Assembly (NCBI GenBank): GCA_040752835.1
Contig: JBFMGG010000007.1
Coordinates: 496,001-560,000 of the forward strand
DNA from: Campylobacterota bacterium
Lineage (GTDB): Bacteria; Campylobacterota; Campylobacteria; Campylobacterales; Sulfurimonadaceae
Direction: 5' to 3'
Length of the DNA: 64,000 bases
Shown here: positions 17,956 to 25,486 of the stretch, one piece after another
Numbering within the stretch: position 1 is the stretch's first letter
How the letters are laid out: every line of letters begins with the position of its first letter
The notes under the pieces: model-generated
What the model saw: the letters and a program-made list of their open reading frames with translations, nothing else
The model's database searches: none
Told to the model about the DNA's origin: nothing
Position numbers and translations under genes: made by a program

Positions 17956-18405
17956 ATGACGGCCCATCGCCTTGAAAGCTTCATAGCGGGCCTCGGGGCC
18001 TTTTTGGGCCTCTCCCTGATCGGCATCATCGCCCAAAAAGCGGGAACCATGATGGTTATCGCTCCGTTTGGGGCAACGGCGGTACTGCTTTTCAGCGCCC
18101 CTAACAGCCCTTTTTCCAGACCGTTAAACATCTTCGGCGGCTATTTCATCTCTACACTGCTGGGAATCGCGGTACTACACTACACATCGGGCGACTGGCT
18201 CAGTATCGGCGTCGGTCTGGGGGCAACCATCGCGCTGATGCATTTTTTCAGGGTGATTCATCCCCCCGCAGGTGCCAATTTCCTGATCGTTACACAGGGG
18301 CATCTCTCTTTTTTCCTGATCTGGCCTTTGTTCGCCGGGCTGATATTATTGATGGTGGTCGGACTGGGATTACAGCGGATTATGCGGAAAATACGGGTTC
18401 AATAA
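17956..18405 (+). CDS. HPP-family membrane protein
   Basis: A 149-residue inner-membrane protein with four predicted membrane helices and the family signature FFRVIHPPAGANFL between helices three and four. HPP proteins of cyanobacteria and chloroplasts have been linked to nitrite transport. GGAGTCC precedes the ATG. Divergent from a Cys-containing Rrf2 regulator, which fits a nitrite or nitrosative-stress unit. Confidence 0.85.
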   Translation: MTAHRLESFIAGLGAFLGLSLIGIIAQKAGTMMVIAPFGATAVLLFSAPNSPFSRPLNIFGGYFISTLLGIAVLHYTSGDWLSIGVGLGATIALMHFFRVIHPPAGANFLIVTQGHLSFFLIWPLFAGLILLMVVGLGLQRIMRKIRVQ

Positions 18406-18426
18406 GAAGGGGCCGACCGCGAAGGG

Positions 18427-19533
18427 TCAGCTGAGGCGATCCATCGTAGCGAGGAGTTCTTCCATTTTGTTGTCGACGTTTCCGACGTATTTGGTCAGAT
18501 CCATCATTTCGTCCATGTTCTGGTTAAGCGATTCGCTGTTATCGTTGATGGCCTGAATCAGAATATTGATCGTTGCCGCCGTTTCGGCAAGGCTTTTTTG
18601 CGTTCGTTCGGCCAGTTTGCGCACTTCGTCGGCGACGACGGCGAATCCGCGTCCGTGTTCCCCGGCACGTGCCGCTTCGATCGCCGCATTGAGAGCGAGC
18701 AAGTTGGTCTGGTCGGCGATGTCGCCGATCGTGATGAGGATCTGCTTGGTCTCCTGGGCATTGCCGGCCAGCGACTGCAGGTTGATCGAGAGTTCATGCT
18801 CTTTGTTGGCGACGGTATGGATCCGTTCGACGGTCGTATTAATCATCCCGTTGAGCTCGACGAACTGGTTCGAGCGGAGGCTTTCGATCGTGTCGCGCAG
18901 CTGCTGGGTATTGCTGTGCAGTACATCTTTGGCTTCGTTGTTCTGCTGTTCCATTGACTGCAGTGCCACCGCGAGCTCGTTGATTTTTTCGAGCATCTGC
19001 GCCATTTTTCCTTCGACCTGCACGTTGGCCCGCGTGGCGAAATGTCCCTCGCTCAACGCCTGCAAAACCCGAATCGCCTGATCGAGGTTGTTTTCGGTCG
19101 CATCGAGCATCGCGTTCATCGTTTTACGCAGGAGATGGACGTGCGGCGTTTTGCTGTCGCTGGCGACACGACAGGCGAAATGGCCGCGGCGCACTTTATC
19201 CGCCAACAGTACCATTTCACCCGCCACTTTGGTATCCTGCTCGAGGATACCTTCGTGGGTTTTGGCGATGTGGTTCAGTTTGTCTTCGAGGCTACCGGGG
19301 GCGGCTTCGACCGATTCGAGCTGATTGCGTTTGAACTGCAACAGCTCCTCGAAATCGCCCAGATGCCGTGCCAAAAGAGCATTCCCCTCCGATGATGAAA
19401 GCGCCCACATCGCGGTCAGCGCCAGCAGGGCGATCGCGGCGGCGCCGGCCCATGCCGAACCGACGGCAAAGACGATAATCAGGCCCAGCAGGGCGACAGC
19501 GGCAATTACAATGTTTTTTGTCGTTTTATTCAT
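18427..19533 (-). CDS. Methyl-accepting chemotaxis signalling protein without a large sensor domain
   Basis: A 368-residue protein. Two N-terminal membrane helices ([22 protein letters not shown] and [15 protein letters not shown]) are close together, leaving no periplasmic domain. A long coiled coil leads into the MCP signalling tip, with the diagnostic [35 protein letters not shown]. The middle (about 110-200) resembles a HAMP-like segment. A PAS protein lies 15 bases upstream on the same strand, and the pair resembles a split Aer aerotaxis receptor. It should signal to CheA/CheW. Confidence 0.9.
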   Translation of the reverse strand: MNKTTKNIVIAAVALLGLIIVFAVGSAWAGAAAIALLALTAMWALSSSEGNALLARHLGDFEELLQFKRNQLESVEAAPGSLEDKLNHIAKTHEGILEQDTKVAGEMVLLADKVRRGHFACRVASDSKTPHVHLLRKTMNAMLDATENNLDQAIRVLQALSEGHFATRANVQVEGKMAQMLEKINELAVALQSMEQQNNEAKDVLHSNTQQLRDTIESLRSNQFVELNGMINTTVERIHTVANKEHELSINLQSLAGNAQETKQILITIGDIADQTNLLALNAAIEAARAGEHGRGFAVVADEVRKLAERTQKSLAETAATINILIQAINDNSESLNQNMDEMMDLTKYVGNVDNKMEELLATMDRLS

Positions 19534-19548
19534 AACTCTATGGGCCCT

Positions 19549-19929
19549 TTAGCGCATTGTTTTGTACAGTTCTTCTGCCGCTTTGATCTCGGCGGGGGAG
19601 GCTTTCCGGCGGCACGACATATAGCCGTGATCGCTTTCGCCGCAGGCGATGTTGGGATAAACGGTCGCGAAGACCCAGTAATACCCCCCGTTTTTGGTCG
19701 CGTTTTTGACGTATCCTTTCCAGACTCTGCCGCTTTTGACAGTCTCCCACAAATCCTTGAACGCGGCTTTGGGCATATCGGGATGTCGAACGATATTGTG
19801 CGGCTTCCCGATCAGCTCTTCGAGCTTGTAACCCGCGATTTTGCAGAAATCTTCATTCGCAAAAAGGATAATCCCTTTCGAATCGGTCTGAGACACCAGA
19901 AAATCGGTGTCGGCAAGCGTGTATTCCAT
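19549..19929 (-). CDS. PAS-domain protein, Aer-type sensor
   Basis: About 126 residues, almost all one PAS domain. The motifs NEDFCKIAGYKLEELIGKPHNIVRHPDMP and DLWETVKSGRVWKGYVKNATKNGGYYWV match the FAD-binding PAS of Aer aerotaxis receptors. There is no membrane segment or kinase domain. The start at 19929 has GGAAAGAG upstream and is preferred to the ATG at 19950. Directly upstream of a chemoreceptor that lacks a sensor, it probably supplies the redox or oxygen input. Confidence 0.82.
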   Translation of the reverse strand: MEYTLADTDFLVSQTDSKGIILFANEDFCKIAGYKLEELIGKPHNIVRHPDMPKAAFKDLWETVKSGRVWKGYVKNATKNGGYYWVFATVYPNIACGESDHGYMSCRRKASPAEIKAAEELYKTMR

Positions 19930-20163
19930 TTTTACTCTTTCCCGTTGCATATTTAATGTATATAGTTTAGTTGATTCCGCGGTCGATTCGTACCCGTTTT
20001 TTGTCCGTTCGTTTACAATCGATGCATTTTCGGTTCGTGCGTAAGCGCCATTTCAGTGCAGGGAAGGGCGGCATCGCTGCCGCGACGTACGCACGTCCCT
20101 TTTAAACATGCTACACTTATGCCTCGCACTCTTCAGACGTCAACACGGTTAAAAGGGGAAAAC

Positions 20164-20376
20164 ATGCGCAACAATCTGTCCGAATATTTTGACGAGGTGA
20201 TCGAAGCGATCGTCGAACTGGGCCAATACACCGAAGAGATCGCCCGCACCATGGCAACCGAAAAACGTGAGGATGTGGAATACGGATGCAGGTACCGGAT
20301 CAACCCCTCACTCGTCGCGGGATCGATCCTGGGCATCAACGATTGCTGCATAACCCGCGATTCCGGTGACAAATGA
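20164..20376 (+). CDS. Small protein of unknown function
   Basis: A 70-residue protein starting at ATG 20164, preceded by AGGGGAAAAC; the open frame runs upstream to 20056 without a ribosome-binding site. The N-terminal half is acidic and helical (LSEYFDEVIEAIVELGQYTEEIART). The C-terminal half has three cysteines, of which CC is paired near the end. It lies just outside the prophage left end. I do not recognise it. Confidence 0.5.
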   Translation: MRNNLSEYFDEVIEAIVELGQYTEEIARTMATEKREDVEYGCRYRINPSLVAGSILGINDCCITRDSGDK

Positions 20377-20431
20377 AAATATTGAAAGAAGTTGTTACCC
20401 GGGCATATACGGCTTTTCGTACAAATCATAT

Positions 20432-20459
20432 TTTCAATATAATATATATTAAATTAAGG
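20432..20459 (+). other. attL: dif-like site at the left prophage end
   Basis: The arms read TTTCAATATAA, centre TATATA, then TTAAATTAAGG. The left arm and centre match attR almost exactly; the right arm departs from the XerD-arm consensus and probably comes from the phage. The shared core with attR is bases 20434-20451. Confidence 0.75.
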
Positions 20460-20527
20460 GGAATATAAGTTAATGAGGCTTAAGATTTAGGCTGCAAAAG
20501 TTCGAACATTACGCAAAGAATTTGAAA

Positions 20528-20556
20528 GTTAATAGGGAGTTCCAGCTCCCTATAAC
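20528..20556. repeat. Stem-loop in the phage intergenic region next to attL
   Basis: ATAGGGAG (20532-20539) pairs with CTCCCTAT (20546-20553) across a 6-base loop, and flanking GTTA and AAC nearly extend the stem. It lies between attL and the divergent cargo gene. It may be a replication origin or packaging hairpin. Confidence 0.55.
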
Positions 20557-20624
20557 TTGGATTATTGTACCCCCTAAATACTTAAAAAATCCCTTAAAGA
20601 ACACAAAAAAATAAAATAAAAACG

Positions 20625-21230
20625 ATGAGAACAAAAAATTTATTTTTAAGCATCATAACCGTGTTCGCAACAGTGTTTATATACCGCAATTACATATCAG
20701 ATGAAGAATATACTGTACCAAAACATATAAGCGTAGGAAAAGGTTTTGCGACAAATTTTATTAACGTAAGTGATGCTGTAAAAGAAAAAACCAATTCAAT
20801 TACTATGCAATGCGAAAAAAATGACTGTAAAGCAAAAGCAATACACGACTACGTTAAAAAAATAAATTACACTTATCAAAATGAAATCAATAAAAGACCG
20901 ACCGAAGTAATAAAATACGGCGGGGACTGCGATGAAAAAAGCCAGTTAATGGCGTCAATGTTAAAAGCAATAAATGTGAAAAGCGTATTGATATATACAA
21001 ACGATCACGCGTTTATAGCGGTCGAAATGGAAAATGAAAAAAACCTAATGAAACCATACGCGAAATTAGAAATAGAAGGAAAGAATTATTATTATGCAGA
21101 AACAACCGATAAGAACGCTTATATAGGAGCATTCAATAATATCGATCCAAAAGATTTTATAGCAATCTATGACGTAGAAAACGAATACAAAATAAAAATC
21201 GAAAAAGCAAAATTTAGATTAATCAGCTAA
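20625..21230 (+). CDS. Transglutaminase-like cysteine protein, probable phage cargo
   Basis: A 201-residue protein with an N-terminal membrane or signal segment (NLFLSIITVFATVFIY). The middle matches a transglutaminase/cysteine-protease core: Cys in GGDCDEKSQLMASML, His in NDHAFIAVEM and an Asp in AETTDKNAY. That places catalytic residues outside the cytoplasm, so it could modify the envelope or another secreted protein. It is the only phage gene on the plus strand, has very AT-rich codon usage and overlaps the replication gene end by 8 bases. No clear Shine-Dalgarno is seen before the ATG. Function is unknown. Confidence 0.65.
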   Translation: MRTKNLFLSIITVFATVFIYRNYISDEEYTVPKHISVGKGFATNFINVSDAVKEKTNSITMQCEKNDCKAKAIHDYVKKINYTYQNEINKRPTEVIKYGGDCDEKSQLMASMLKAINVKSVLIYTNDHAFIAVEMENEKNLMKPYAKLEIEGKNYYYAETTDKNAYIGAFNNIDPKDFIAIYDVENEYKIKIEKAKFRLIS

Positions 21231-22437
21231 ATGAACAAAGATTTTTATAATCATCAAATCCAAAGAGCTGCTGAGTTAAAAGCGGATCAGAATCAATAAG
21301 ACCACGAGAAACACAAAGGTTACGAACATTTATAAAATGATTGAAATCACATAAATCAGGATCAAGAGAACGATAATATTCTAATAAATTCCAATCTGAA
21401 TAATCATAAATCGCCGTTACTGGTTCATAAATACGTTTATGCTGAAAAACATAAGACGATTTTTTACCATCGATAAAAATAGGAACCCTGGTATCCTCGC
21501 GATGTTTAACAATACGATCAGGTACCCAGGTTTTCGATTTTTTAAATAAATCATCGATCATCGGATTTTTTGCATAAATTGCCTGATCCGCTTCATTAGG
21601 ATCATCAATAAAAAGAACAAATTTTTTATTGAAAGCAGAATAGAGCACACCCGAATGATAGTAATCGGTGCACGTCAAAAAATCCCGAAAACGCGGATCA
21701 TGTTTTATCTTTCGATGAATATACAATGGAACCAGCACACGAGAGCATGTAAAGCGTATTATTCGGTGACGGGCAAAATAATAAGCCTCCATAGTCATTT
21801 TATCTTCAAGAGCGTTTTTAAACGTCTTATTGATGTATTTAAGCAGATAAGCAACAGCACCGCCCGAAGTATTAGACCATGTATATTTAAAGTCCTGAGC
21901 ATACTTAGAAGCACCGTCACGCGAAAAATGGCGTTTAAAGATTTGTTTCATTGAAAGAATAAAGTTTTTAGGAAGAAAAAGCATTACATGGACATGAGGA
22001 ACACCCGACTTGTGAGGCTCAATTACTTTGAGATAAATAGGATTATGGCCAGTCTTTTTCTTTATCTGAGAAAATACCTTCAAGTTACGAAAAGAACGCC
22101 AAGAATCAGACAAATGACGAACGCCATCACGAACAGATAAAGAAGAATCGTAATTTTTAGATGAAGGATGAAACCGATCAGGCAAAGTGATCGTAAGAAA
22201 AACGGGATATAAACCCAACTGTTTAGAATATTCAAAAAGAGAATTGACGCGATTATTAACCTCGGCAAAATACTTTTTAGGGTTGATATTGGCCGACATA
22301 GAAGAATCTAAAAGAGAAATAGGCGCACCGTCACCGAAGTCTAAAATAAATTCCTTCAAAAAATTAATTTGTTTGGATATTTTTTTATCGACTATTTCTA
22401 TATCATGCAACGTAAGCCCGTATTTAAAATGTTCCAT
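21223..22437 (-). CDS. Phage rolling-circle replication initiator (HUH endonuclease)
   Basis: A 404-residue protein that should nick the double-stranded phage origin to start rolling-circle replication. The metal-binding HUH motif is seen as PHVHVMLFLP at about residue 150, and the catalytic tyrosine region as AYLLKYINKTFKN, YxxxK type, about 60 residues later. This is the layout of gpII/CRI-type inovirus initiators. The start at 22437 (MEHFKYG) has GGGG upstream; the open frame extends to 22512 through a hairpin and is not chosen. It is the last gene of the minus-strand phage set. Confidence 0.85.
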   Translation of the reverse strand: MEHFKYGLTLHDIEIVDKKISKQINFLKEFILDFGDGAPISLLDSSMSANINPKKYFAEVNNRVNSLFEYSKQLGLYPVFLTITLPDRFHPSSKNYDSSLSVRDGVRHLSDSWRSFRNLKVFSQIKKKTGHNPIYLKVIEPHKSGVPHVHVMLFLPKNFILSMKQIFKRHFSRDGASKYAQDFKYTWSNTSGGAVAYLLKYINKTFKNALEDKMTMEAYYFARHRIIRFTCSRVLVPLYIHRKIKHDPRFRDFLTCTDYYHSGVLYSAFNKKFVLFIDDPNEADQAIYAKNPMIDDLFKKSKTWVPDRIVKHREDTRVPIFIDGKKSSYVFQHKRIYEPVTAIYDYSDWNLLEYYRSLDPDLCDFNHFINVRNLCVSRGLIDSDPLLTQQLFGFDDYKNLCSFS

Positions 22438-22465
22438 AATAACCCCGCGTACAACTTTTAATAAT

Positions 22466-22517
22466 GAATCAAGAGCGCGGGAGCCCGCAAAGCGGGCACC
22501 CACCCGCGCCATGATTC
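22466..22517. repeat. Three-tier GC-rich hairpin between the Cys-repeat and replication genes
   Basis: Nested arms pair in order: GAATCA with TGATTC, GCGCGGG with CCCGCGC, and GCCCGC with GCGGGC around AAA. It covers the end of the Cys-repeat gene and its stop codon. A related GC-rich element is found at 27292-27338. It stands out from the AT-rich phage DNA and may be a packaging signal, transcription terminator or minus-strand origin. Confidence 0.7.
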
Positions 22518-22894
22518 AAAGAAGTTAAAAGAAGATGAAACATAAAGAGAATATGAGCAGGAATAGCACGGGGGTGAGAAACCCATGTCTTTAAAGTACT
22601 ATCAGGCAAATGAACGATAACAGCAAGATCATCGATAGAAAGACCGAGAAGATCACAAACATAATTAACTGGATTATCAACATGAAGAAAAAAAAATAAA
22701 TCATATGCCGGCGTGTCACATTTTGGACTCGAGGCACCATAGAAAAAGCGTCCTGGCGCGTCACACTTTTCGACGATCGAGGAATCACAAAAAATTCGTC
22801 CAGGGAAGTCACATTTTTCGGTAGACATCGCGTCACAATTTTTCAACCTGGCCGAATCACGATTAAATATTTTAAAAAACTTCGATAGAAACAT
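22469..22894 (-). CDS. Cys-repeat HTH protein of the prophage, unknown function
   Basis: A 141-residue protein with AAGGAG before the ATG at 22894. Residues 20-60 hold cysteines at 20, 28, 36, 44 and 59, mostly eight apart, in two 16-residue repeats (EKCDFPGRIFCDSSIV and EKCDAPGRFFYGASSP) plus a third partial copy. The C-terminal half contains a likely helix-turn-helix (LSIDDLAVIVHLPDSTLKTWVSH). It overlaps the secretin end by 23 bases. A repressor or copy-control role is possible, as phages of this type carry such a gene, but nothing in the sequence proves it. Confidence 0.55.
   Translation of the reverse strand: MFLSKFFKIFNRDSARLKNCDAMSTEKCDFPGRIFCDSSIVEKCDAPGRFFYGASSPKCDTPAYDLFFFLHVDNPVNYVCDLLGLSIDDLAVIVHLPDSTLKTWVSHPRAIPAHILFMFHLLLTSLNHGAGGCPLCGLPRS
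22724..22819 (-). repeat. Two tandem 48-bp degenerate repeats inside the Cys-repeat gene
   Basis: The repeat units at 22772-22819 and 22724-22771 each encode a 16-residue block opening with EKCD and containing PGR plus an aromatic. A partial third copy (KCDTP) follows. The DNA repeats share the run of TGTGAC followed by a CCnGGACG segment. Confidence 0.6.
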
Positions 22895-24071
22895 TGAAAA
22901 ACTCCTTCTTATCCGTTTTTGACTTTTGAGTAAAAATATCACCGATCAGGGGTATGTCTTCGAGGAAAGGAATAGACTGGGTATCGTTCAAAAGGGAATC
23001 TTTCGAAATACCAGCGAGCAAAACAATATCCCCCTTTTTGACGCTGAATTTGTTTGAAATAGTATTTTCGGAAGTTGTCGGAAGATCACCCGAGGAAAGA
23101 ACACCGCCGACGGATAAAGTAAAGTCCAAATAAACAATATCGCCGACAATAGTAGGGACGGCAACGACCTTAAAGCCTATATCGCGATATTTGAATTTTC
23201 GGCTTTGATTCGTTCCATTGTCAGTAGTGAGCGCGAAATCCTCATCAAGAAAAGGAAGCGAAACAACCTTTTTAAAATCGAGCTTTTCCGAATCGCTGAT
23301 AATGTAGCTGGATGATTGATTAATATTCGTTGCGCCAGTAGAGGAAAGCAGTTTTAAAGACGATTTGAAAGAAGCAACAGCATCACCCGTTAATAATGCG
23401 CCATCTTGACCAAAAAGCGAGAAATCGAAGGAGACGGAAGGAGTAAATCCAACGTCGCGAATTTTCTCGTTATTCGTATCGAAAATAGTGATTTTCAGAG
23501 TAACCTGATCTTTTTTAATATCAATCTCTTTTAACTGATCGATGATCTTGGGAATAACTTTTTTGGTCTGATCGGTAACTTTGAAAATAATGGTTTTTGA
23601 AACGGAAGAATACGAATAAGGAACCCCCGAAAATTCAAGGAGCGGACGGACGTTTTCAACCTGCAAAAATTTCAATTTGTAAGACTCAAAAGAGAATTTG
23701 TAATCCGTGATGTTACGATCCAATGAAGTCGAAGCCGAAGCGACTGGAACAAGAGCGGGAGGAGGGGATAAAGTTGAAACCGATGAAGATGATGAAGAAG
23801 AATTATCAGAATTCAAAGGACGAACATAATAAACGCCTTCACTTTGGGTGATCGTCAAATTATTCGCAGTAAGAACAGATTTGAAAAGCGGTAAATAGGT
23901 CGATTGACGATACACCGAGGGAAAATCAACTTTAAGAGCCTTCGGAACGTCAGAAGCAAGAACAATAGATATTTTGTCGTGCTTTTGAACGATAAAAGCG
24001 AGATCGGCAAGCGTGATAGACTGAGCGTAAAGAGAAACACTAATCAGAATCGGAAACAGAAAGCGAAACAT
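22872..24071 (-). CDS. Phage secretin (pIV-like) outer membrane channel
   Basis: A 399-residue protein with a signal peptide (MFRFLFPILISVSLYAQS). An N-terminal N0/N1-like domain precedes a Ser-rich linker and a C-terminal secretin domain, whose end carries VLLAGISKDS and IPFLEDIPLIGDIFTQKS, motifs of the secretin family. It should form the outer-membrane pore through which the filament leaves. The start at 24071 is preferred because it makes a proper signal peptide; it lies inside the zot 3' end. Carrying its own secretin, the phage does not depend on a host type II system. Confidence 0.88.
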   Translation of the reverse strand: MFRFLFPILISVSLYAQSITLADLAFIVQKHDKISIVLASDVPKALKVDFPSVYRQSTYLPLFKSVLTANNLTITQSEGVYYVRPLNSDNSSSSSSSVSTLSPPPALVPVASASTSLDRNITDYKFSFESYKLKFLQVENVRPLLEFSGVPYSYSSVSKTIIFKVTDQTKKVIPKIIDQLKEIDIKKDQVTLKITIFDTNNEKIRDVGFTPSVSFDFSLFGQDGALLTGDAVASFKSSLKLLSSTGATNINQSSSYIISDSEKLDFKKVVSLPFLDEDFALTTDNGTNQSRKFKYRDIGFKVVAVPTIVGDIVYLDFTLSVGGVLSSGDLPTTSENTISNKFSVKKGDIVLLAGISKDSLLNDTQSIPFLEDIPLIGDIFTQKSKTDKKEFFNVSIEVF

Positions 24072-25014
24072 TGAAAACCCCTTTAATGAAATCAACGTGA
24101 TTAGGATATTCGCGAAGGAAAACACCCTCGGAAATTTGTGAAGTAGTGAGCGGATAAACGCCAAACTCTTTTTGCTTTACGTTCAGATCAGCCAATGAAA
24201 CAGATTGACCGAGATAAGAACAATCAAAACCCACACAAGCGACCGTAACCGTCCCTAAAGTAGGATCAACAACAGAACGAACAGAAGATGAAGAATCGGA
24301 CGAAGTAGAGTTAGAATCGGAACCCATAGACGAGGTGACATAAGCAAAAATAGAAAAAACAACAAAAGCAAAAAAGAGAGCCAAAAAAACGAATTTGTAA
24401 ATTACCTTTTTCGGTTTTTCATTTGCACCCGACTTGTAAAGAGCGAAAATATTAGGATCAGGTTTTAGCGAAATGGTATCGATTACCTCTCCCTTATACA
24501 TGTTGAATGTACCATATCGCTTGTATTTTAAAGAATTTGTAGTGCGAAGGGACGGGGGAACCGCTTTAAAGAAAAGATCACCGTTTTCCTTATACTCGGA
24601 AAGAATACGGCGAGGAACCTGAGCGATCAGAATAATATCATGGTGTAAATGGCGATGAAACTCCACCCACCACAAAAGAACGTCGTTTTTTTTACTAAAA
24701 AAGGTTTGTGACTCGTCCCAAACAATCAGACAGTTAAAAAGATTCATCGAACGCGCCAGTTCGATAATTTCGTCCTTCGACTTACCCTGAATATCCAACA
24801 AACGAAGCTGGGAAAGCTGAGAAATCAAAGTATTAGGAACAAAAGGAAAGCCCTTGTTCGGGAAACGATCAAATTTAAACTCATGTATGTTCGTATAAAA
24901 GAGATCCTTTTTACCGTATCGATCCGATTTATCATTCAAAAAGGTTTCATAGATCGTATATACAGCCTTGTAAGACTTACCCGATCCGGGGACACCGAAA
25001 TCACATTCAAGCAT
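24040..25014 (-). CDS. Zot-family phage assembly ATPase (pI-like)
   Basis: A 324-residue inner-membrane protein needed to assemble and extrude the filament. The N-terminal ATPase domain has Walker A GVPGSGKS at residues 7-14 and a Walker B-like LIVWDESQTF. One membrane helix (FVFLALFFAFVVFSIFAYV) separates it from a Ser-rich linker and a short periplasmic domain. It follows the pVI-like gene by one base and overlaps the secretin start. The Zot name comes from CTXphi; toxin action should not be assumed. Confidence 0.93.
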   Translation of the reverse strand: MLECDFGVPGSGKSYKAVYTIYETFLNDKSDRYGKKDLFYTNIHEFKFDRFPNKGFPFVPNTLISQLSQLRLLDIQGKSKDEIIELARSMNLFNCLIVWDESQTFFSKKNDVLLWWVEFHRHLHHDIILIAQVPRRILSEYKENGDLFFKAVPPSLRTTNSLKYKRYGTFNMYKGEVIDTISLKPDPNIFALYKSGANEKPKKVIYKFVFLALFFAFVVFSIFAYVTSSMGSDSNSTSSDSSSSVRSVVDPTLGTVTVACVGFDCSYLGQSVSLADLNVKQKEFGVYPLTTSQISEGVFLREYPNHVDFIKGVFNVSLSVSDSD

Positions 25015-25015
25015 A

Positions 25016-25486
25016 TCAAGCCGCCGTTATACCGTCGATGGTGACACGGTAAAAATTAAGCAGTTTCCAATGCACGTTAAGAATAACATTGTAAAGAATC
25101 TTTAAAAGCCGAAACGTGAGAGCCGAAGCGATGAAAGGAAAAGCGGCATTAAATCCCTGAACAAAACCCGTAGAATTCAAAAGAAGATACAAAGGCTGTA
25201 AAATGGGCGAAGCCGAAGCAGAGGTTTGCATATTTTGCATCTTTTCCAAAAACGCAGAAATGAGGTTATAGGCGGATACGATGGAATCGATCATAAAGTA
25301 AAAAAAGGCGATCAGGATCACAATGTAGGCAATGATAGCAACGATCAAACCGACATAAAGAACTTTACGCGACGCAAGGCGAATATTCGAGAGCATAGAC
25401 GCCGAATTAGAAAAAGTAGTGAACTTCGAGAACCACAGAAGAAAAGAAGTAATACCGTTAAGAACTAAAGTAAAAAACTGAACCAT
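25016..25486 (-). CDS. pVI-like phage membrane protein
   Basis: A 156-residue, very hydrophobic protein with a long helix at 45-70 (KVLYVGLIVAIIAYIVILIAFFYFMI) and another hydrophobic stretch at about 115-140. Size, position between the adsorption protein and Zot, and composition match the pVI or DUF2523 proteins of inoviruses, which cap one end of the filament. GGAGG lies before the ATG, which follows the adsorption-gene stop directly. Confidence 0.75.
   Translation of the reverse strand: MVQFFTLVLNGITSFLLWFSKFTTFSNSASMLSNIRLASRKVLYVGLIVAIIAYIVILIAFFYFMIDSIVSAYNLISAFLEKMQNMQTSASASPILQPLYLLLNSTGFVQGFNAAFPFIASALTFRLLKILYNVILNVHWKLLNFYRVTIDGITAA

Noticed and set aside
20434-20451. The AT-rich core TCAATATAATATATATTA read as a promoter
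   Set aside because: It contains TATAAT-like letters, but the same 18 bases occur at both prophage borders in an 11-6-11 Xer layout, which fits better than two identical promoters.
22591-22836. 81-residue hydrophobic ORF inside the Cys-repeat gene region
   Set aside because: It lies in another frame of the same strand with no ribosome-binding site; the 22469-22894 frame has AAGGAG, tandem repeats and a helix-turn-helix.
24040-25014. Zot could mean a toxin gene
   Set aside because: The ATPase fold and gene order show the inovirus assembly protein pI; the toxin name is historical and nothing here shows toxin function.
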